From positions 1-54,928 of the IMG/VR virus record IMGVR_UViG_3300030329_004935: a DNA stretch of 54,928 nucleotides. One strand, 5' to 3'. This DNA comes from a virus. Below, piece by piece: positions 16,463 to 25,461 of this stretch; the first letter of the stretch is position 1; each line of letters opens with the position of its first letter. The notes under the pieces are model-generated. The model was not told the DNA's origin and searched no databases. It saw only the letters and a program-made list of their open reading frames with translations. The position numbers and the translations under genes are program-made.

Positions 16463-18775
16463 TTACTCTGTCAAGGATTCTTTTTCAGCATGTTTCATAC
16501 GCATATCCATATCCTCTATGGTACGATTAGCGGCAGCTTGCTGATTAGCAACGTTTTGATGTAATTCATTGGTTACTTTTTCAACCTTATTTTCTTCTTG
16601 TAAAAGTTTGCCCTTTAAATCACCCTTGACCTCTTCTTTCTTTTTATTAATTTCAACTGCAGCCTGCATTACTTTATTTTTAATACCTGCTTGAACTAAT
16701 TGACGCTCTAACGTCTCTATAGTACCATTCAGATCTTTAATTTGCTCTTGAGCACCAGCGATTTGTCCCTGCAATTGAGCATATAAAGATTTTCTTTTTG
16801 CTATTTTTTCTTTATTTCTAATATCAGTTTGCTCTAAAAGTGCAATATCATCAATAACCCCAAGTTGCATTAATTGTTTTAATTCATCTAAATATGCCCA
16901 TCTATTTACAGGCAGCGTAGATCCAGCAATAATACGTACATCAAATTTTGCCGTATTATAATCATGGAATTTACCTATAACTTCTCCAAAATCATTATAC
17001 ATAGGTATATTCATTTCAACTTGACGCTCTCCTTGTAATGCATTAGGTTGAACAATTCTAAATACTTTATGTGCAGTATATACAGCTTGAGAAAATTGTT
17101 TCACCACTGTACCTACCTGCATTAAAGCAGTTTCAATTGAATTTTTCATCCACTGCTTAATTCTTCTAGTTCCATACTCATCCATAGCCAACATACCTCT
17201 ATAGGTATCATGCTGAGCTCCGACATCTCCTTGCATAGCACCATATATACCTGCAAGATATTCCATATCACCCTTGCCTTGTTGAACTATACCAAAAAAT
17301 GCATTAGATAATGGTGCAGGTTGTACTGGAGTTGGAGGAGTTGCCCCTGGTCTAATTGGCAGTAATGCTCCAGGAGAACTAGCATAGCTTTCCCAATGAT
17401 CTGTATCAATCGATCCCTCTTCATGCATCCATCTCAATGAAGAACCTAACGAAGCATTATGTACCATTATTTGGTGAGCTTTATTTAATTCCATTTGTTT
17501 TCCAACTAAAGGCGATACTGCTGAAATAGGATATGGCGTTCCAGTCCATTTAAAATGAAATGGTACGATAGGATAATCTTTTACATGATCTGGCAATATA
17601 AACTCATATAAAGTCTTATCACCAAGAACGCATGAGAGCTTAATACGGGTACCATAAAACTTAACACTATCTACAACTGTTTTAGCAAAGTCATCGTTTT
17701 TCATCATTACTTTATATTCTTTTTCTGACACTATAACATTTTCAATCTTAGACATTTGCGCTTGTAATTCACTCATATATTGCTGTTGTGCTGATTGTAA
17801 TTGCTGTTGTTGCATCTCTTGTGCTTTTTTCATTTCTAATTGAAATCTCTCTGGAAGCATATCCCCTTTTTGTACAGCCTCCTGCATTGATTTTTCTTGT
17901 TCTAATAATTCAACTGCCATCTCAGCTTGCATTTCTTGCATTCTAACTTGTACTTGCTGTTGTATTTGAGCTAACTGTTTTTTATCAGGAGGTATTCTAT
18001 AAAATACATTCATATAGGCAATTTTAACTTTTTCATACATTTCAAAAAATTCTACAATTTCATCATGATCGCCAGTTTCAGTATTTACCGACTCATTACC
18101 ACTAATATCTTTATAATGAAAATCCTTCCTTAAAACGCCACCAGATTTTTCAGAATAATAATCTTCATTATGCTGTTGACCACTCGCTTTTTTAATTTTT
18201 GCTTCAAATTGTGGATACAACTTAATAAGATGCTGTTTTGGCAATAATTTTCTTATCAAAATATAAGATGCATCTCTAAACATTATATCTCTAGACTTAG
18301 GATCTACAAATACGTCAAAAGGATCAGGTTGTTCAATTTTCACTTCACCCATTCCTTGATCAGCATCTTGGTCGACAGTTATTAATAAATACCCTATAGA
18401 TTTAGTAATAGCATCATTGACAGCATTAGCATATTTACATGAGCCATCTGATTGAGCCCATATATAATCCGCTAAATCAGAAAAGACTGCCGCTGCATCT
18501 ACATCAGATCCCTCAACTCCAACTGCTTGCCATCTAGGATTTTGAGCCGTTGCATAAAAATTTAACATTTCTACAACAGGTAAAATTCTATTAATAGTAA
18601 ATGTAGGCATTCCTTGCTCTTCTAAACGAATTCTTTCCTTTTCAGATAATTGATTATCATTAGAAAAATCATAACCTTTTTGATTTATATATTCCCATTG
18701 AGCTCGTGATTCAGTACGAGCTTTATTGTAAATTTGTTTTATTCTTTCAGCTTTTTTATCTTTTCTCTTAGCCAT
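16463..18775 (-). CDS. Portal protein, P22-like, 770 aa
   Basis: The start chosen is ATG 18775 (MAKRKDKKAERI), preceded by GAGGA. Residues ~30-160 hold the wing/stem pattern of podovirus portals (WEYINQKGYDF, PTFTINRILPVVEML, FVDPKSRD). A Gln/Met-rich coiled coil at ~265-340 is an unusual insertion. The clip/crown part follows (YPISAVSPLVGKQMELN), and a helical barrel-like C-terminus of ~150 residues rich in Lys/Glu/Gln ends the protein, much as in P22 gp1. The dodecameric ring is the DNA entry and exit gate. Its length is near that of P22 gp1 (725). Confidence 0.85.
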   Translation of the reverse strand: MAKRKDKKAERIKQIYNKARTESRAQWEYINQKGYDFSNDNQLSEKERIRLEEQGMPTFTINRILPVVEMLNFYATAQNPRWQAVGVEGSDVDAAAVFSDLADYIWAQSDGSCKYANAVNDAITKSIGYLLITVDQDADQGMGEVKIEQPDPFDVFVDPKSRDIMFRDASYILIRKLLPKQHLIKLYPQFEAKIKKASGQQHNEDYYSEKSGGVLRKDFHYKDISGNESVNTETGDHDEIVEFFEMYEKVKIAYMNVFYRIPPDKKQLAQIQQQVQVRMQEMQAEMAVELLEQEKSMQEAVQKGDMLPERFQLEMKKAQEMQQQQLQSAQQQYMSELQAQMSKIENVIVSEKEYKVMMKNDDFAKTVVDSVKFYGTRIKLSCVLGDKTLYEFILPDHVKDYPIVPFHFKWTGTPYPISAVSPLVGKQMELNKAHQIMVHNASLGSSLRWMHEEGSIDTDHWESYASSPGALLPIRPGATPPTPVQPAPLSNAFFGIVQQGKGDMEYLAGIYGAMQGDVGAQHDTYRGMLAMDEYGTRRIKQWMKNSIETALMQVGTVVKQFSQAVYTAHKVFRIVQPNALQGERQVEMNIPMYNDFGEVIGKFHDYNTAKFDVRIIAGSTLPVNRWAYLDELKQLMQLGVIDDIALLEQTDIRNKEKIAKRKSLYAQLQGQIAGAQEQIKDLNGTIETLERQLVQAGIKNKVMQAAVEINKKKEEVKGDLKGKLLQEENKVEKVTNELHQNVANQQAAANRTIEDMDMRMKHAEKESLTE

Positions 18776-18872
18776 TATCCTCTTCCTCTTCGTTGTTGTT
18801 ATTTGTTGGATCATTCTCTCTCTGAGAAGGAATCTCTACTGTCAAATCATCTAATGTAAATATATCAGGCAT
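18768..18872 (-). CDS. Small acidic protein upstream of portal, 34 aa
   Basis: A short frame starts at ATG 18872 (MPDIFTLDDLTVEIP), overlaps the preceding stop as TAATG, and ends 8 bases inside the portal start. The C-terminus is Asn/Glu-rich (NNNNEEEEDNG). Tight coupling at both ends argues that it is translated. It might be a portal-assembly helper, but there is no direct evidence for function. Confidence 0.55.
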   Translation of the reverse strand: MPDIFTLDDLTVEIPSQRENDPTNNNNEEEEDNG

Positions 18873-19063
18873 TATGTTGACTCGTAAAATTTTTTCATCA
18901 TAAAAAATATAACTATAACGAATCCTATACTCAATACATCTATGAGATGGTTTCCGCTATCACTTTCTAGTTTTCCTAAAGGAGTTTCAATACTCATTTT
19001 CTTAGGCTCTTTTTGCCTTTCCATTAAATGCCGTGGTTGATTTAGTGTATCTTTAACTACCAT
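18872..19063 (-). CDS. Small C-tail membrane protein, 63 aa
   Basis: Residues 1-40 are basic and polar. Residues ~42-58 (VLSIGFVIVIFFMM) form one membrane helix followed by KKFYEST. The ATG lies two bases after the previous stop, and its stop overlaps the next ATG. It could be a tail-anchored membrane factor. Lysis or superinfection roles are possible but unsupported. Confidence 0.6.
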   Translation of the reverse strand: MVVKDTLNQPRHLMERQKEPKKMSIETPLGKLESDSGNHLIDVLSIGFVIVIFFMMKKFYEST

Positions 19064-19064
19064 A

Positions 19065-19451
19065 TTATTGTTCTATAATAACATATTCTATATTAGTATC
19101 AGCACTGCTAGCCTTTGCATAAATACCTAAATCGGCACTACCTGTATCTTGGTCGGATGCTCTAAATACACAACTTTGTCCAGCTAGTAATTCAATAGGA
19201 TACTCATCTGCATCTGCTCCCTCTCTGCCTATCTCCACACTTGCGCTACCATCTAAATTTTTAATAAAAACCCATCCTGCATTAGTTATTGCAGCGGATT
19301 CTACCAATAAAGTTTCAGAAGTACCTATAGCTTGCACTGAATGAGTCATTGCATCACCATCCATATCTGCTTTAAAATTTTCAGATCTAGCGACACTCAT
19401 TCCTCCCTTGGAAGCACTTATACTTATACTTACTTCAATCTCATTAGCCAT
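19065..19451 (-). CDS. Beta-rich minor virion protein, 128 aa
   Basis: This beta protein opens with IEVSISISASKGGM and has a conserved-looking LLAGQSCVF block at ~95. The same hydrophobic-AGQS pattern occurs in the 165-residue product of 27280-27777 (LLAAGQSLIM), so the two may share a fold. No catalytic residues are visible. It lies between cell-wall and portal genes, so it is probably a minor structural or capsid-surface protein. Confidence 0.55.
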   Translation of the reverse strand: MANEIEVSISISASKGGMSVARSENFKADMDGDAMTHSVQAIGTSETLLVESAAITNAGWVFIKNLDGSASVEIGREGADADEYPIELLAGQSCVFRASDQDTGSADLGIYAKASSADTNIEYVIIEQ

Positions 19452-19764
19452 ATTTCTCCTCCTCTAATCCTAACTCTTCCATCATGTCACCTATATCTTT
19501 CGCATTCTGCTTAACTAATTCAAAGCTAAAGTCAGCATCTTGCATTATATCCTTTACAAACCTCCATCTTGCTCCATCTGTACTAGGATTATACTCCCCA
19601 TCTATCTCTCCATCATAATGACCTGTTGCTGTCAGTACTTTCTGTACAATCGCCACTTCACCCTTATCATCCCGATCAACGCTATGTGCACCCGTACTAA
19701 TTAATGGCCAATATTCTAATAATTTTGATATTGTTTTTTTTCTTAATCTAGTTTGTTTTTCCAT
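19444..19764 (-). CDS. Peptidoglycan-binding-domain-like protein, 106 aa
   Basis: Residues ~36-70 (VAIVQKVLTATGHYDGEIDG) match the PG_binding_1 pattern of a helix followed by G-x-Y-D-G-x-x-D-G. This three-helix domain anchors hydrolases to peptidoglycan. The rest is helical and acidic. It directly follows the muramidase-like gene two bases away, so the pair probably works together on the cell wall. The stop overlaps the next start by 8 bases. Confidence 0.6.
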   Translation of the reverse strand: MEKQTRLRKKTISKLLEYWPLISTGAHSVDRDDKGEVAIVQKVLTATGHYDGEIDGEYNPSTDGARWRFVKDIMQDADFSFELVKQNAKDIGDMMEELGLEEEKYG

Positions 19765-19766
19765 AT

Positions 19767-20465
19767 CTACTCCTGTTGTTTATATGTAGTCATTGACTCA
19801 TCAAAAGCTGCTGTACTATCTCCAGATTTCTTATGATGATCTAGCCACCACTGAGCTGTATCAGTACCGATATCTGAGAAATCAATCCCTTCTTCTAGTT
19901 TATCAGCTAAAAATAAAACTTTTTGTTCTATTTCCGATAATTGACTAAAATCTATATCTACTTCTGCACCAGGTATATCCATATCATGATGTCCCCATTT
20001 ATTTTCGGGAAAATAGTTCTGCATAAATTCAAGCATCTGATCAGGTCGTTCACCTTTTACAAGATCTCCACCTAATCTATTGTATAATCTTCGTAAAGCA
20101 GTTCTTGCAGCCCCACTACCTCCCTTATCTTGCAATTCATATTGATATAAACCTCTTCCAGGTCCATCTATAAAAATATAATTACCCTGAGCATCTCTCA
20201 TCTTATTGCCTTGACTATCAAATTTATGACTTTTTTGAACTGCTCTAGAGCGACCCCTACTTTCATGCCATGCTATTTGATCCATAGCTAGCTCAATAGT
20301 TTTAGCATCCACAACCGATAATGCTGAAGCTTGAGATAATAATAATTTATAAAGCTTTTCTGCAGCTCCTTGATTATATATAGCACCCTCTGGATCATTA
20401 TACAAATTTAATGTACTTACATTAGCTAAAATATCAAATATATCATCATTCTTTGGTCCCTTCAT
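19767..20465 (-). CDS. Lytic transglycosylase/muramidase-like protein, 232 aa
   Basis: The start chosen is ATG 20465, immediately after the TerL stop (a longer frame would overlap terL by about 200 bases). Residues 63-71 (QIAWHESRG) contain the putative catalytic Glu68 in the H-E-S pattern. The block GPGRGLYQYE (101-110) and the TALRRLY helix follow, as in phage lysozyme-like transglycosylases that cut glycan strands. The C-terminal half is helical. It could be a virion entry hydrolase or the endolysin, since no other endolysin is visible in the genome. The adjacent gene supplies a peptidoglycan-binding domain. Confidence 0.7.
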   Translation of the reverse strand: MKGPKNDDIFDILANVSTLNLYNDPEGAIYNQGAAEKLYKLLLSQASALSVVDAKTIELAMDQIAWHESRGRSRAVQKSHKFDSQGNKMRDAQGNYIFIDGPGRGLYQYELQDKGGSGAARTALRRLYNRLGGDLVKGERPDQMLEFMQNYFPENKWGHHDMDIPGAEVDIDFSQLSEIEQKVLFLADKLEEGIDFSDIGTDTAQWWLDHHKKSGDSTAAFDESMTTYKQQE

Positions 20466-20466
20466 A

Positions 20467-22023
20467 TTATGCAACCACCCAACTTTTAGGGCTTGGCTTC
20501 TTTTTATACCAATCCCCTTCTTTATTTTGTTTAAAGGACTTAATAGGATGAGCATACTTGCAAGCATAAGCCAAAGCATCAATCGTATCATCATGACCCA
20601 TCCTTGGTCCAAATGTAAAAATTTCATGTTGAAGATCATACATATCTTTCTTAATATGCACACCTCCTATTGAGAATCTTTGTGCCAAAATCTCTTGAAT
20701 CCTATCACGTTTCGACATGCGATTCCCAGGTTTTTCAGCTGCATATTTAATGGAGAAATTATTCCTCCTACGCATCTCCGCATTAATTGCCTGAAATACT
20801 GGCTTTGACATCGTAGTATCCTCAATGCAAAATAAATCTGGTTTGTAAATTTTATTGTAATCAAAGATATAATCCACAATACCTTTTCTATTATCGCCAG
20901 GAATCCCAAGTACAGGTAATGACCTCCTGCGTAAATACTCAAGAACGTAAACATTATTATCGACATCAACCCCAACAAAAATAAGAACACTGAAATCGCT
21001 ATCCCTACGAGCAGAATCAGTAGCGGGGTCAACACCTGCAAATACACTGATTGGCTTAACATCGCCTTCTTTAGTGTGAATAAAAGAAAGTTCAGCTTCT
21101 TCATCATAAATATAATCTCCCTCCCAATATTTAACATGATTCCTCGTAAATATAGAATCTTCTTCATTTTGAACTTCCATCATATATTCTTGATAGAATT
21201 TCTGTGGCTGACCTGAATCAGCATAAAACTTTTTCTTCCTCTCCATCTCTTTTGCTCCAAACCAACTAGGCCAAAGTGGTGTTCCATCTGGCTGGAGAGC
21301 TTTATAAGTTATAACATCCCAACTATATTTGTCACCCATTTTTTTACTTTTTTCGTAACCGTTAAGGATGTTAGTAATAAAAGCATCAAAGTGAACGGGA
21401 GTACCATTAATACGTAAACGACCAGTATGAGGTTCGAGAGCAGGGAATACAACAGCCGTAACAAGGTTAGAGATTTTACTTCTAGACTCAGGCGTAACGG
21501 TATTATTCTCGTCCTCAAAATCGTCCAGCACGATAAGATCGTACCTTTTATGCAATTTAGCTCCTCCTCTAATACCTGATAAATTACTTTTACTGATAAG
21601 CTTACATCCGTTAGATAATTCGATATCATCTTCTGTCCATTTCCTTCCTTTTAAATCTCCAAAATAATATAAAAATTTATCATTATATTCTAAATGATAT
21701 TTAATATAATCCAAATTAGGCACTGATATTTTAGAACTTGCAGCTACCCATCCGTAAAATAAAGGTTCTGTGGTAAATACAAAATCATGTAATATAGAAC
21801 ATTTAGTTAAAACTGTTTTGCCATGACCCCTAGGCAATATAACTGCTAGTTGTCTTTTACTTAAATCATTTAATGCATCGGCTACTTCATAATGAAAAAA
21901 AGGAGTCTCACTTCTTCTATAATCATCTGGTAAAAATAATTTACCAAAAGCTATCAAATCTTTACTAGCAAGTTTTAATTGCTCCTCCATCTCAGACACA
22001 TTATGCAAATTGATATTAGCCAT
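20467..22023 (-). CDS. terL: Terminase large subunit, 518 aa
   Basis: The ATPase motor part has Walker A at 64-70 (PRGHGKT) and Walker B at 163-168 (LIVLDD) followed by FEDEN. The RNase H-like nuclease has acidic residues at D332 (GVDPATD), E401 (CIED) and D478/D479 (GHDDTIDA). It cuts concatemers and drives DNA into the procapsid. Length and motif spacing are normal. The ATG overlaps the stop of the upstream ART-like gene by one base. The frame is intact, and rightward frames within it are shadows. Confidence 0.95.
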   Translation of the reverse strand: MANINLHNVSEMEEQLKLASKDLIAFGKLFLPDDYRRSETPFFHYEVADALNDLSKRQLAVILPRGHGKTVLTKCSILHDFVFTTEPLFYGWVAASSKISVPNLDYIKYHLEYNDKFLYYFGDLKGRKWTEDDIELSNGCKLISKSNLSGIRGGAKLHKRYDLIVLDDFEDENNTVTPESRSKISNLVTAVVFPALEPHTGRLRINGTPVHFDAFITNILNGYEKSKKMGDKYSWDVITYKALQPDGTPLWPSWFGAKEMERKKKFYADSGQPQKFYQEYMMEVQNEEDSIFTRNHVKYWEGDYIYDEEAELSFIHTKEGDVKPISVFAGVDPATDSARRDSDFSVLIFVGVDVDNNVYVLEYLRRRSLPVLGIPGDNRKGIVDYIFDYNKIYKPDLFCIEDTTMSKPVFQAINAEMRRRNNFSIKYAAEKPGNRMSKRDRIQEILAQRFSIGGVHIKKDMYDLQHEIFTFGPRMGHDDTIDALAYACKYAHPIKSFKQNKEGDWYKKKPSPKSWVVA

Positions 22024-22949
22024 TATTCTATTCCAAAGTGTATCGTCGGACCAGCGCTAGGAGGTTCTATTTTACCAATTTCACTTAACCACTTTTTATC
22101 CAATCCTCCTTTGAATCCAATATTTTTTCCTTTATCTGTAACAATATCAAGTTTATTTAATTCCTTTCTTGGAATCTCAAACCTAAGCATATAACTTCCT
22201 TTCCCTCCCTTAGCTCCATACTTTACATTCATACTCCAAATCAAAGCCTCCTTCAAATCAGTACTTGTCCATAAAGTTCCTGTAGGAAGATCATAATCAT
22301 TAGTTATAGGATTAAATGTACCATATTCACCCCCAACAAACTTTCCATTTCTAACCATTGATTGACCTGATTCTGTGATATATTCATGGGCTTTCGGAAT
22401 ATATTCTTGATGTTTTTGAAACTCCCTTGCATATCTCAATCTTTCTTCTTTACCAAGATCACGTAAAAACGGTCTTTCTTTTGTAGGGGTTGTACCATAT
22501 TCTCCAGCAAATTCTAATCTTAATTCTTGATTATGTTTAAATTGAGTTAAATCACCTTTAAATGAATTTTTATCGAAAACTTTTTTAGGATGCCATGCAG
22601 TTGACCTGTATAAAGTAACTACTTCTTCTCCTGCTTCCCTAGCAGCTTTTATCGCCTTTTTTGCAGACACTGTTTGACCTATCGCAGGTATCATAGCTGC
22701 TGCAGAAAATGCTGCATCTCCAAATTCACCTTCAAACGCATATAATAATGCATCGGCTGCATCTGCGATATTACCTAACCCAGGAGTAAATCCAGCAGCC
22801 ATCAAACTATTATGTATAGTCTCCTTGCTTATACGAGGTACTTTTTCTCCAAATAAATTCTTTACACCAGTCTTATCCGCTGCTGCATAATTCATTTGAT
22901 CAAATACTCTATTATTGAGATCAGGTGTTTTATTTAATTTGTTACTCAT
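22023..22949 (-). CDS. Pretoxin-type domain fused to ADP-ribosyltransferase-like domain, copy 2, 308 aa
   Basis: Residues ~53-108 (PGLGNIADAADALLYAFEG, then IPAIGQTVSAKKA) match the linker region that precedes C-terminal toxins in polymorphic toxin proteins. The downstream part has LYR (R115), a WTST block (227-230) and LRFEIP (E258), in the order Arg, Ser/Thr-Ser/Thr, x-x-Glu of R-S-E type ADP-ribosyltransferases. The Arg in place of the first Glu of ExE is a deviation. An insert of ~90 residues relative to copy 1 separates the first two motifs. It lies head-to-tail with copy 1, between the small and large terminase genes. Late expression could allow packaging and injection, as with T4 Alt. 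Activity is inferred. Confidence 0.6.
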   Translation of the reverse strand: MSNKLNKTPDLNNRVFDQMNYAAADKTGVKNLFGEKVPRISKETIHNSLMAAGFTPGLGNIADAADALLYAFEGEFGDAAFSAAAMIPAIGQTVSAKKAIKAAREAGEEVVTLYRSTAWHPKKVFDKNSFKGDLTQFKHNQELRLEFAGEYGTTPTKERPFLRDLGKEERLRYAREFQKHQEYIPKAHEYITESGQSMVRNGKFVGGEYGTFNPITNDYDLPTGTLWTSTDLKEALIWSMNVKYGAKGGKGSYMLRFEIPRKELNKLDIVTDKGKNIGFKGGLDKKWLSEIGKIEPPSAGPTIHFGIE

Positions 22950-23642
22950 TTACTTTCCTGCCTTATGTACTTTTATTAAAAATCCCACAGGCAATCCTTC
23001 TTCAAAAATAGCCATTCCTCCAAATCCTTTTTCTGTGCCAATTAAATCATCTATTACATCCAGATTCTTTTTACCATATACATTTAAAGCATTATCCTTT
23101 AACCAAGTTTCTGGAACTTCAAATTCTAAAACCACTCCATCTCGACTATATGATTCCGCTATCTTCTTGTCTGTAGTTGTATATAAAACTTTTTTTCTCT
23201 CTCCTTTAACCGTTCTCGTACTTTTTTTACCACTCGAAACAAACATTCCATTCTCTACCATTTGACCAGGATACCATTTCTCATATCCCCTATAAAGCTT
23301 AGTAGTTTTTTCTCCAGCTTTTTTAGCTGCATTTAAAGCCTTATGAGCACTAACATACTGTCCTACAACTGGAATTGCTGCACCCGCTGATAAAGCAGCA
23401 TTTCCAAACTCCCCTTCTAATGCGTACAATATAGCATCAGTAGCATCGGCAATATTTCCAACTCCAGGATACATTCCTGCTACCATTAGCATATTGTGAA
23501 TGCTTTCGCTACTTAGAGTATTTTCTTCTCCAAATAAATTAGACACTCCTGTGTTATCAGATTCTGCAGAAGCAATCATTTGATCAAATGCCATATTGTT
23601 AATTAAAAGATCTAATTTATTTATTTTGCTATTATTCTTCAA
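22950..23642 (-). CDS. Pretoxin-type domain fused to ADP-ribosyltransferase-like domain, copy 1, 230 aa
   Basis: A TTG start at 23642 is favoured, because the residues it adds (KINKLDLL) align with the N-terminus of copy 2 and GGAA lies upstream; ATG 23594 is the alternative. Residues 59-112 repeat the PGVGNIADATDA, EGEFGNAALSA and IPVVGQYVSA pattern of copy 2. The catalytic-like part has KLYRG (R118), a Ser/Thr block (VSS at 135-137 or TTT at 155-157) and LEFEVPE with E173-x-E175, the biglutamate of arginine-specific ADP-ribosyltransferases. NAD-dependent modification of host proteins is the likely activity if the fold is right. No signal peptide or immunity gene is visible. Confidence 0.65.
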   Translation of the reverse strand: MKNNSKINKLDLLINNMAFDQMIASAESDNTGVSNLFGEENTLSSESIHNMLMVAGMYPGVGNIADATDAILYALEGEFGNAALSAGAAIPVVGQYVSAHKALNAAKKAGEKTTKLYRGYEKWYPGQMVENGMFVSSGKKSTRTVKGERKKVLYTTTDKKIAESYSRDGVVLEFEVPETWLKDNALNVYGKKNLDVIDDLIGTEKGFGGMAIFEEGLPVGFLIKVHKAGK

Positions 23643-23838
23643 CTTTATTCCATATTCCTATAGGACACTTAGCTCCTTTAAATTTAACTTTTGCTTTCAT
23701 AAAACATCCACATTTTTTACATCTATCATATTTAATCAAAAAGGTGCAATTCTTACAACTATCCCACCTTTTTTTTTCAATCTCTTTAGATACTCTTCCA
23801 CTTACTATAGAAGATAATCCTAATAAATCTACAGCCAT
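23632..23838 (-). CDS. Zinc-ribbon protein, 68 aa
   Basis: Cysteines are arranged as CKNC, then CKKCGCF and CPIG, with lysines between. This is the CxxC...CxxCGCF...CPxG pattern common in small phage zinc-ribbon proteins of unknown role. It begins 19 bases after the preceding stop and overlaps the TTG start of the first ART-like gene by 11 bases. Nucleic-acid or protein binding is likely. Confidence 0.7.
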   Translation of the reverse strand: MAVDLLGLSSIVSGRVSKEIEKKRWDSCKNCTFLIKYDRCKKCGCFMKAKVKFKGAKCPIGIWNKVEE

Positions 23839-23857
23839 TATTCTCTCCTTTTACTTC

Positions 23858-24730
23858 TTACTTACAAAACGGATCCCCTGGCGGACACCGTAAATCTTTT
23901 CTAAACGACAAATCAAATGCTTTTAAGGAATCATGCAATGATGTTGCACCAGGACGCGGAGCAGGAGGTTCTACTCCTGTAAATGCAGGTATTTGTTGAG
24001 CTACTGCCCAATAATCATGACCTGGAGTTCCTAATTCAGCAGTTTTTGGAGGATCATATTCTGTTGGCCACATCCCTGGATATTCACTAGGTGGCAACGA
24101 ATGGCTTCCTGGCGGTCTTGGTACTCCTGAGACAGGGCCATAATCAAGAGGATTTTCTTGATAATTTCCTCCAGGCTCACCAGGTTCATCATATTCCTCT
24201 AGTGTACCAAATGGATCCTCTGTTCCCTCTAAATCATCACTTGCAAAATCTCCTGGAAGATCAGGCATAACATCTGGACGATCAGGCAAACTGCCATAAG
24301 GAGGCAATAGGTCTGCTTTGAGATGTCCGTATTGATTTGGCTTTTGCCATAATACAAATTCATCCCCTGGATCAAGTCCTCCCCCTTCATATCCTGGAGT
24401 TTGCGCAATGTCTGGCCCAAAACCAGGGTGAGGTGGTGCTGCCTGTGGATTAAAATATTGTGGAGGCGAATAAGGCTTTGAACCAGGTCGAGGTTTTTTC
24501 TTTTGAGGTGGTCTAATACTTGGTTTCGGCCTATAAGGAGGACTAGATATTGGAGGTCTAAGGAAAGAACTATCTCCATCCCTTGTACCACTCATAAGAA
24601 GATTACCTCCTAAGCTATCCATCAATGACCTATTATTTCTTGCGGGACGTGCAGAAGTGCCTCGACCAGAATACCGAGCAGATCCAGATGGACCACCTAA
24701 TCCTCGTAATTGTTTAATATTAATCGCCAT
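23858..24730 (-). CDS. Proline/glycine-rich protein, 290 aa
   Basis: The start chosen is ATG 24730, overlapping the small-terminase stop. More than a quarter of the residues are Pro or Gly, with tracts such as RPPISSPPYRPKP and GEPGGNYQENP, so it is largely disordered. The N-terminal 50 residues are basic, and the C-terminus ends in CPPGDPFCK with a possible disulfide. It has no recognisable domain. Its place between the terminase genes suggests a packaging or virion accessory, perhaps a flexible tether. Confidence 0.6.
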   Translation of the reverse strand: MAINIKQLRGLGGPSGSARYSGRGTSARPARNNRSLMDSLGGNLLMSGTRDGDSSFLRPPISSPPYRPKPSIRPPQKKKPRPGSKPYSPPQYFNPQAAPPHPGFGPDIAQTPGYEGGGLDPGDEFVLWQKPNQYGHLKADLLPPYGSLPDRPDVMPDLPGDFASDDLEGTEDPFGTLEEYDEPGEPGGNYQENPLDYGPVSGVPRPPGSHSLPPSEYPGMWPTEYDPPKTAELGTPGHDYWAVAQQIPAFTGVEPPAPRPGATSLHDSLKAFDLSFRKDLRCPPGDPFCK

Positions 24731-25454
24731 TATTAATTTCTTTCGGCCTAGAGGCACTTTCTATTTCGTTATCTGTAAATCCTTGAAATAATGCTCCTGT
24801 TACTTGAGTAACTTTAGTACTATTTTTATCTTCAAGATCCATAATATCAGCCAGTTTAAAAAGAGCCTTTAATCTGGTTTCGTCTTTATCAGTAGTGCCA
24901 ATCACATCCTTGATGGTCTTCAAAACGTACTCTTCACTAATACCTAACTCTTCCAAAACTGGCTTTAATTCTTCCTTCATAGCTGTCCTTATCCTCTCAG
25001 TTTTTACTAATGTTCCAGACTTCTCAAAAGCATATTTCCTATTTTCTGTAGGAAAAGCTTGTAAATAAGCATCTTCTGGATTTATACCTGCTGCCATTAA
25101 TGCTACGAATTTCTCTTCATAGCTACTTAAATTCTTTTTATCTCTCATCCTTTCTTGAGCCTTTTTGCCTCCAAAAGAATATATATCTTCTCTCCTGCTA
25201 GTATCCATCTTAGCTGTCTTAGATATAGGGAAAGTACCTGTACAAGTACCAACATACTCTCTTAATTTATTCTTACCCATCCTTCTTAGCATCTTACCTC
25301 TACGAAGAATTTGAATGACAGATTCATCATCCGCCATTACCCATTCACCTACTTGGCCTAATCGCCAATCAGACAATACTAATAAGTCTAAAGGTATCTC
25401 ATCATCAGAGTCATATACCTTATGTTCTATACCATTAACTTTATATAGACGCAT
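24720..25454 (-). CDS. Terminase small subunit-like protein, 244 aa
   Basis: Residues ~110-225 are helical with the small-terminase pattern: EEKFVALMAAGINPEDAYLQAF resembles the DNA-binding helix-turn-helix, followed by LVKTERIRTAMKEELKPVL and LGISEEYVLKTIKDVI. The N-terminal ~100 residues (DWRLGQVGEWV, SVIQILRRG, REYVGTCTGTFP, then IYSFGG) form an added domain that I know from marine phage homologues. It recognises phage DNA and loads the large subunit. Four other genes separate it from terL, an unusual spacing. Confidence 0.7.
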   Translation of the reverse strand: MRLYKVNGIEHKVYDSDDEIPLDLLVLSDWRLGQVGEWVMADDESVIQILRRGKMLRRMGKNKLREYVGTCTGTFPISKTAKMDTSRREDIYSFGGKKAQERMRDKKNLSSYEEKFVALMAAGINPEDAYLQAFPTENRKYAFEKSGTLVKTERIRTAMKEELKPVLEELGISEEYVLKTIKDVIGTTDKDETRLKALFKLADIMDLEDKNSTKVTQVTGALFQGFTDNEIESASRPKEINNGD

Positions 25455-25461
25455 AAATTAT

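Noticed and set aside
20667-21167. Long hydrophobic leftward frame inside the large terminase gene
   Set aside because: It lies wholly in another frame of an intact terL with all motifs; hydrophobicity comes from AT-rich codons.
24229-24591. Leftward frame of 120 codons within the Pro-rich gene
   Set aside because: An alternative frame of a low-complexity gene; composition is biased by the Pro codons.
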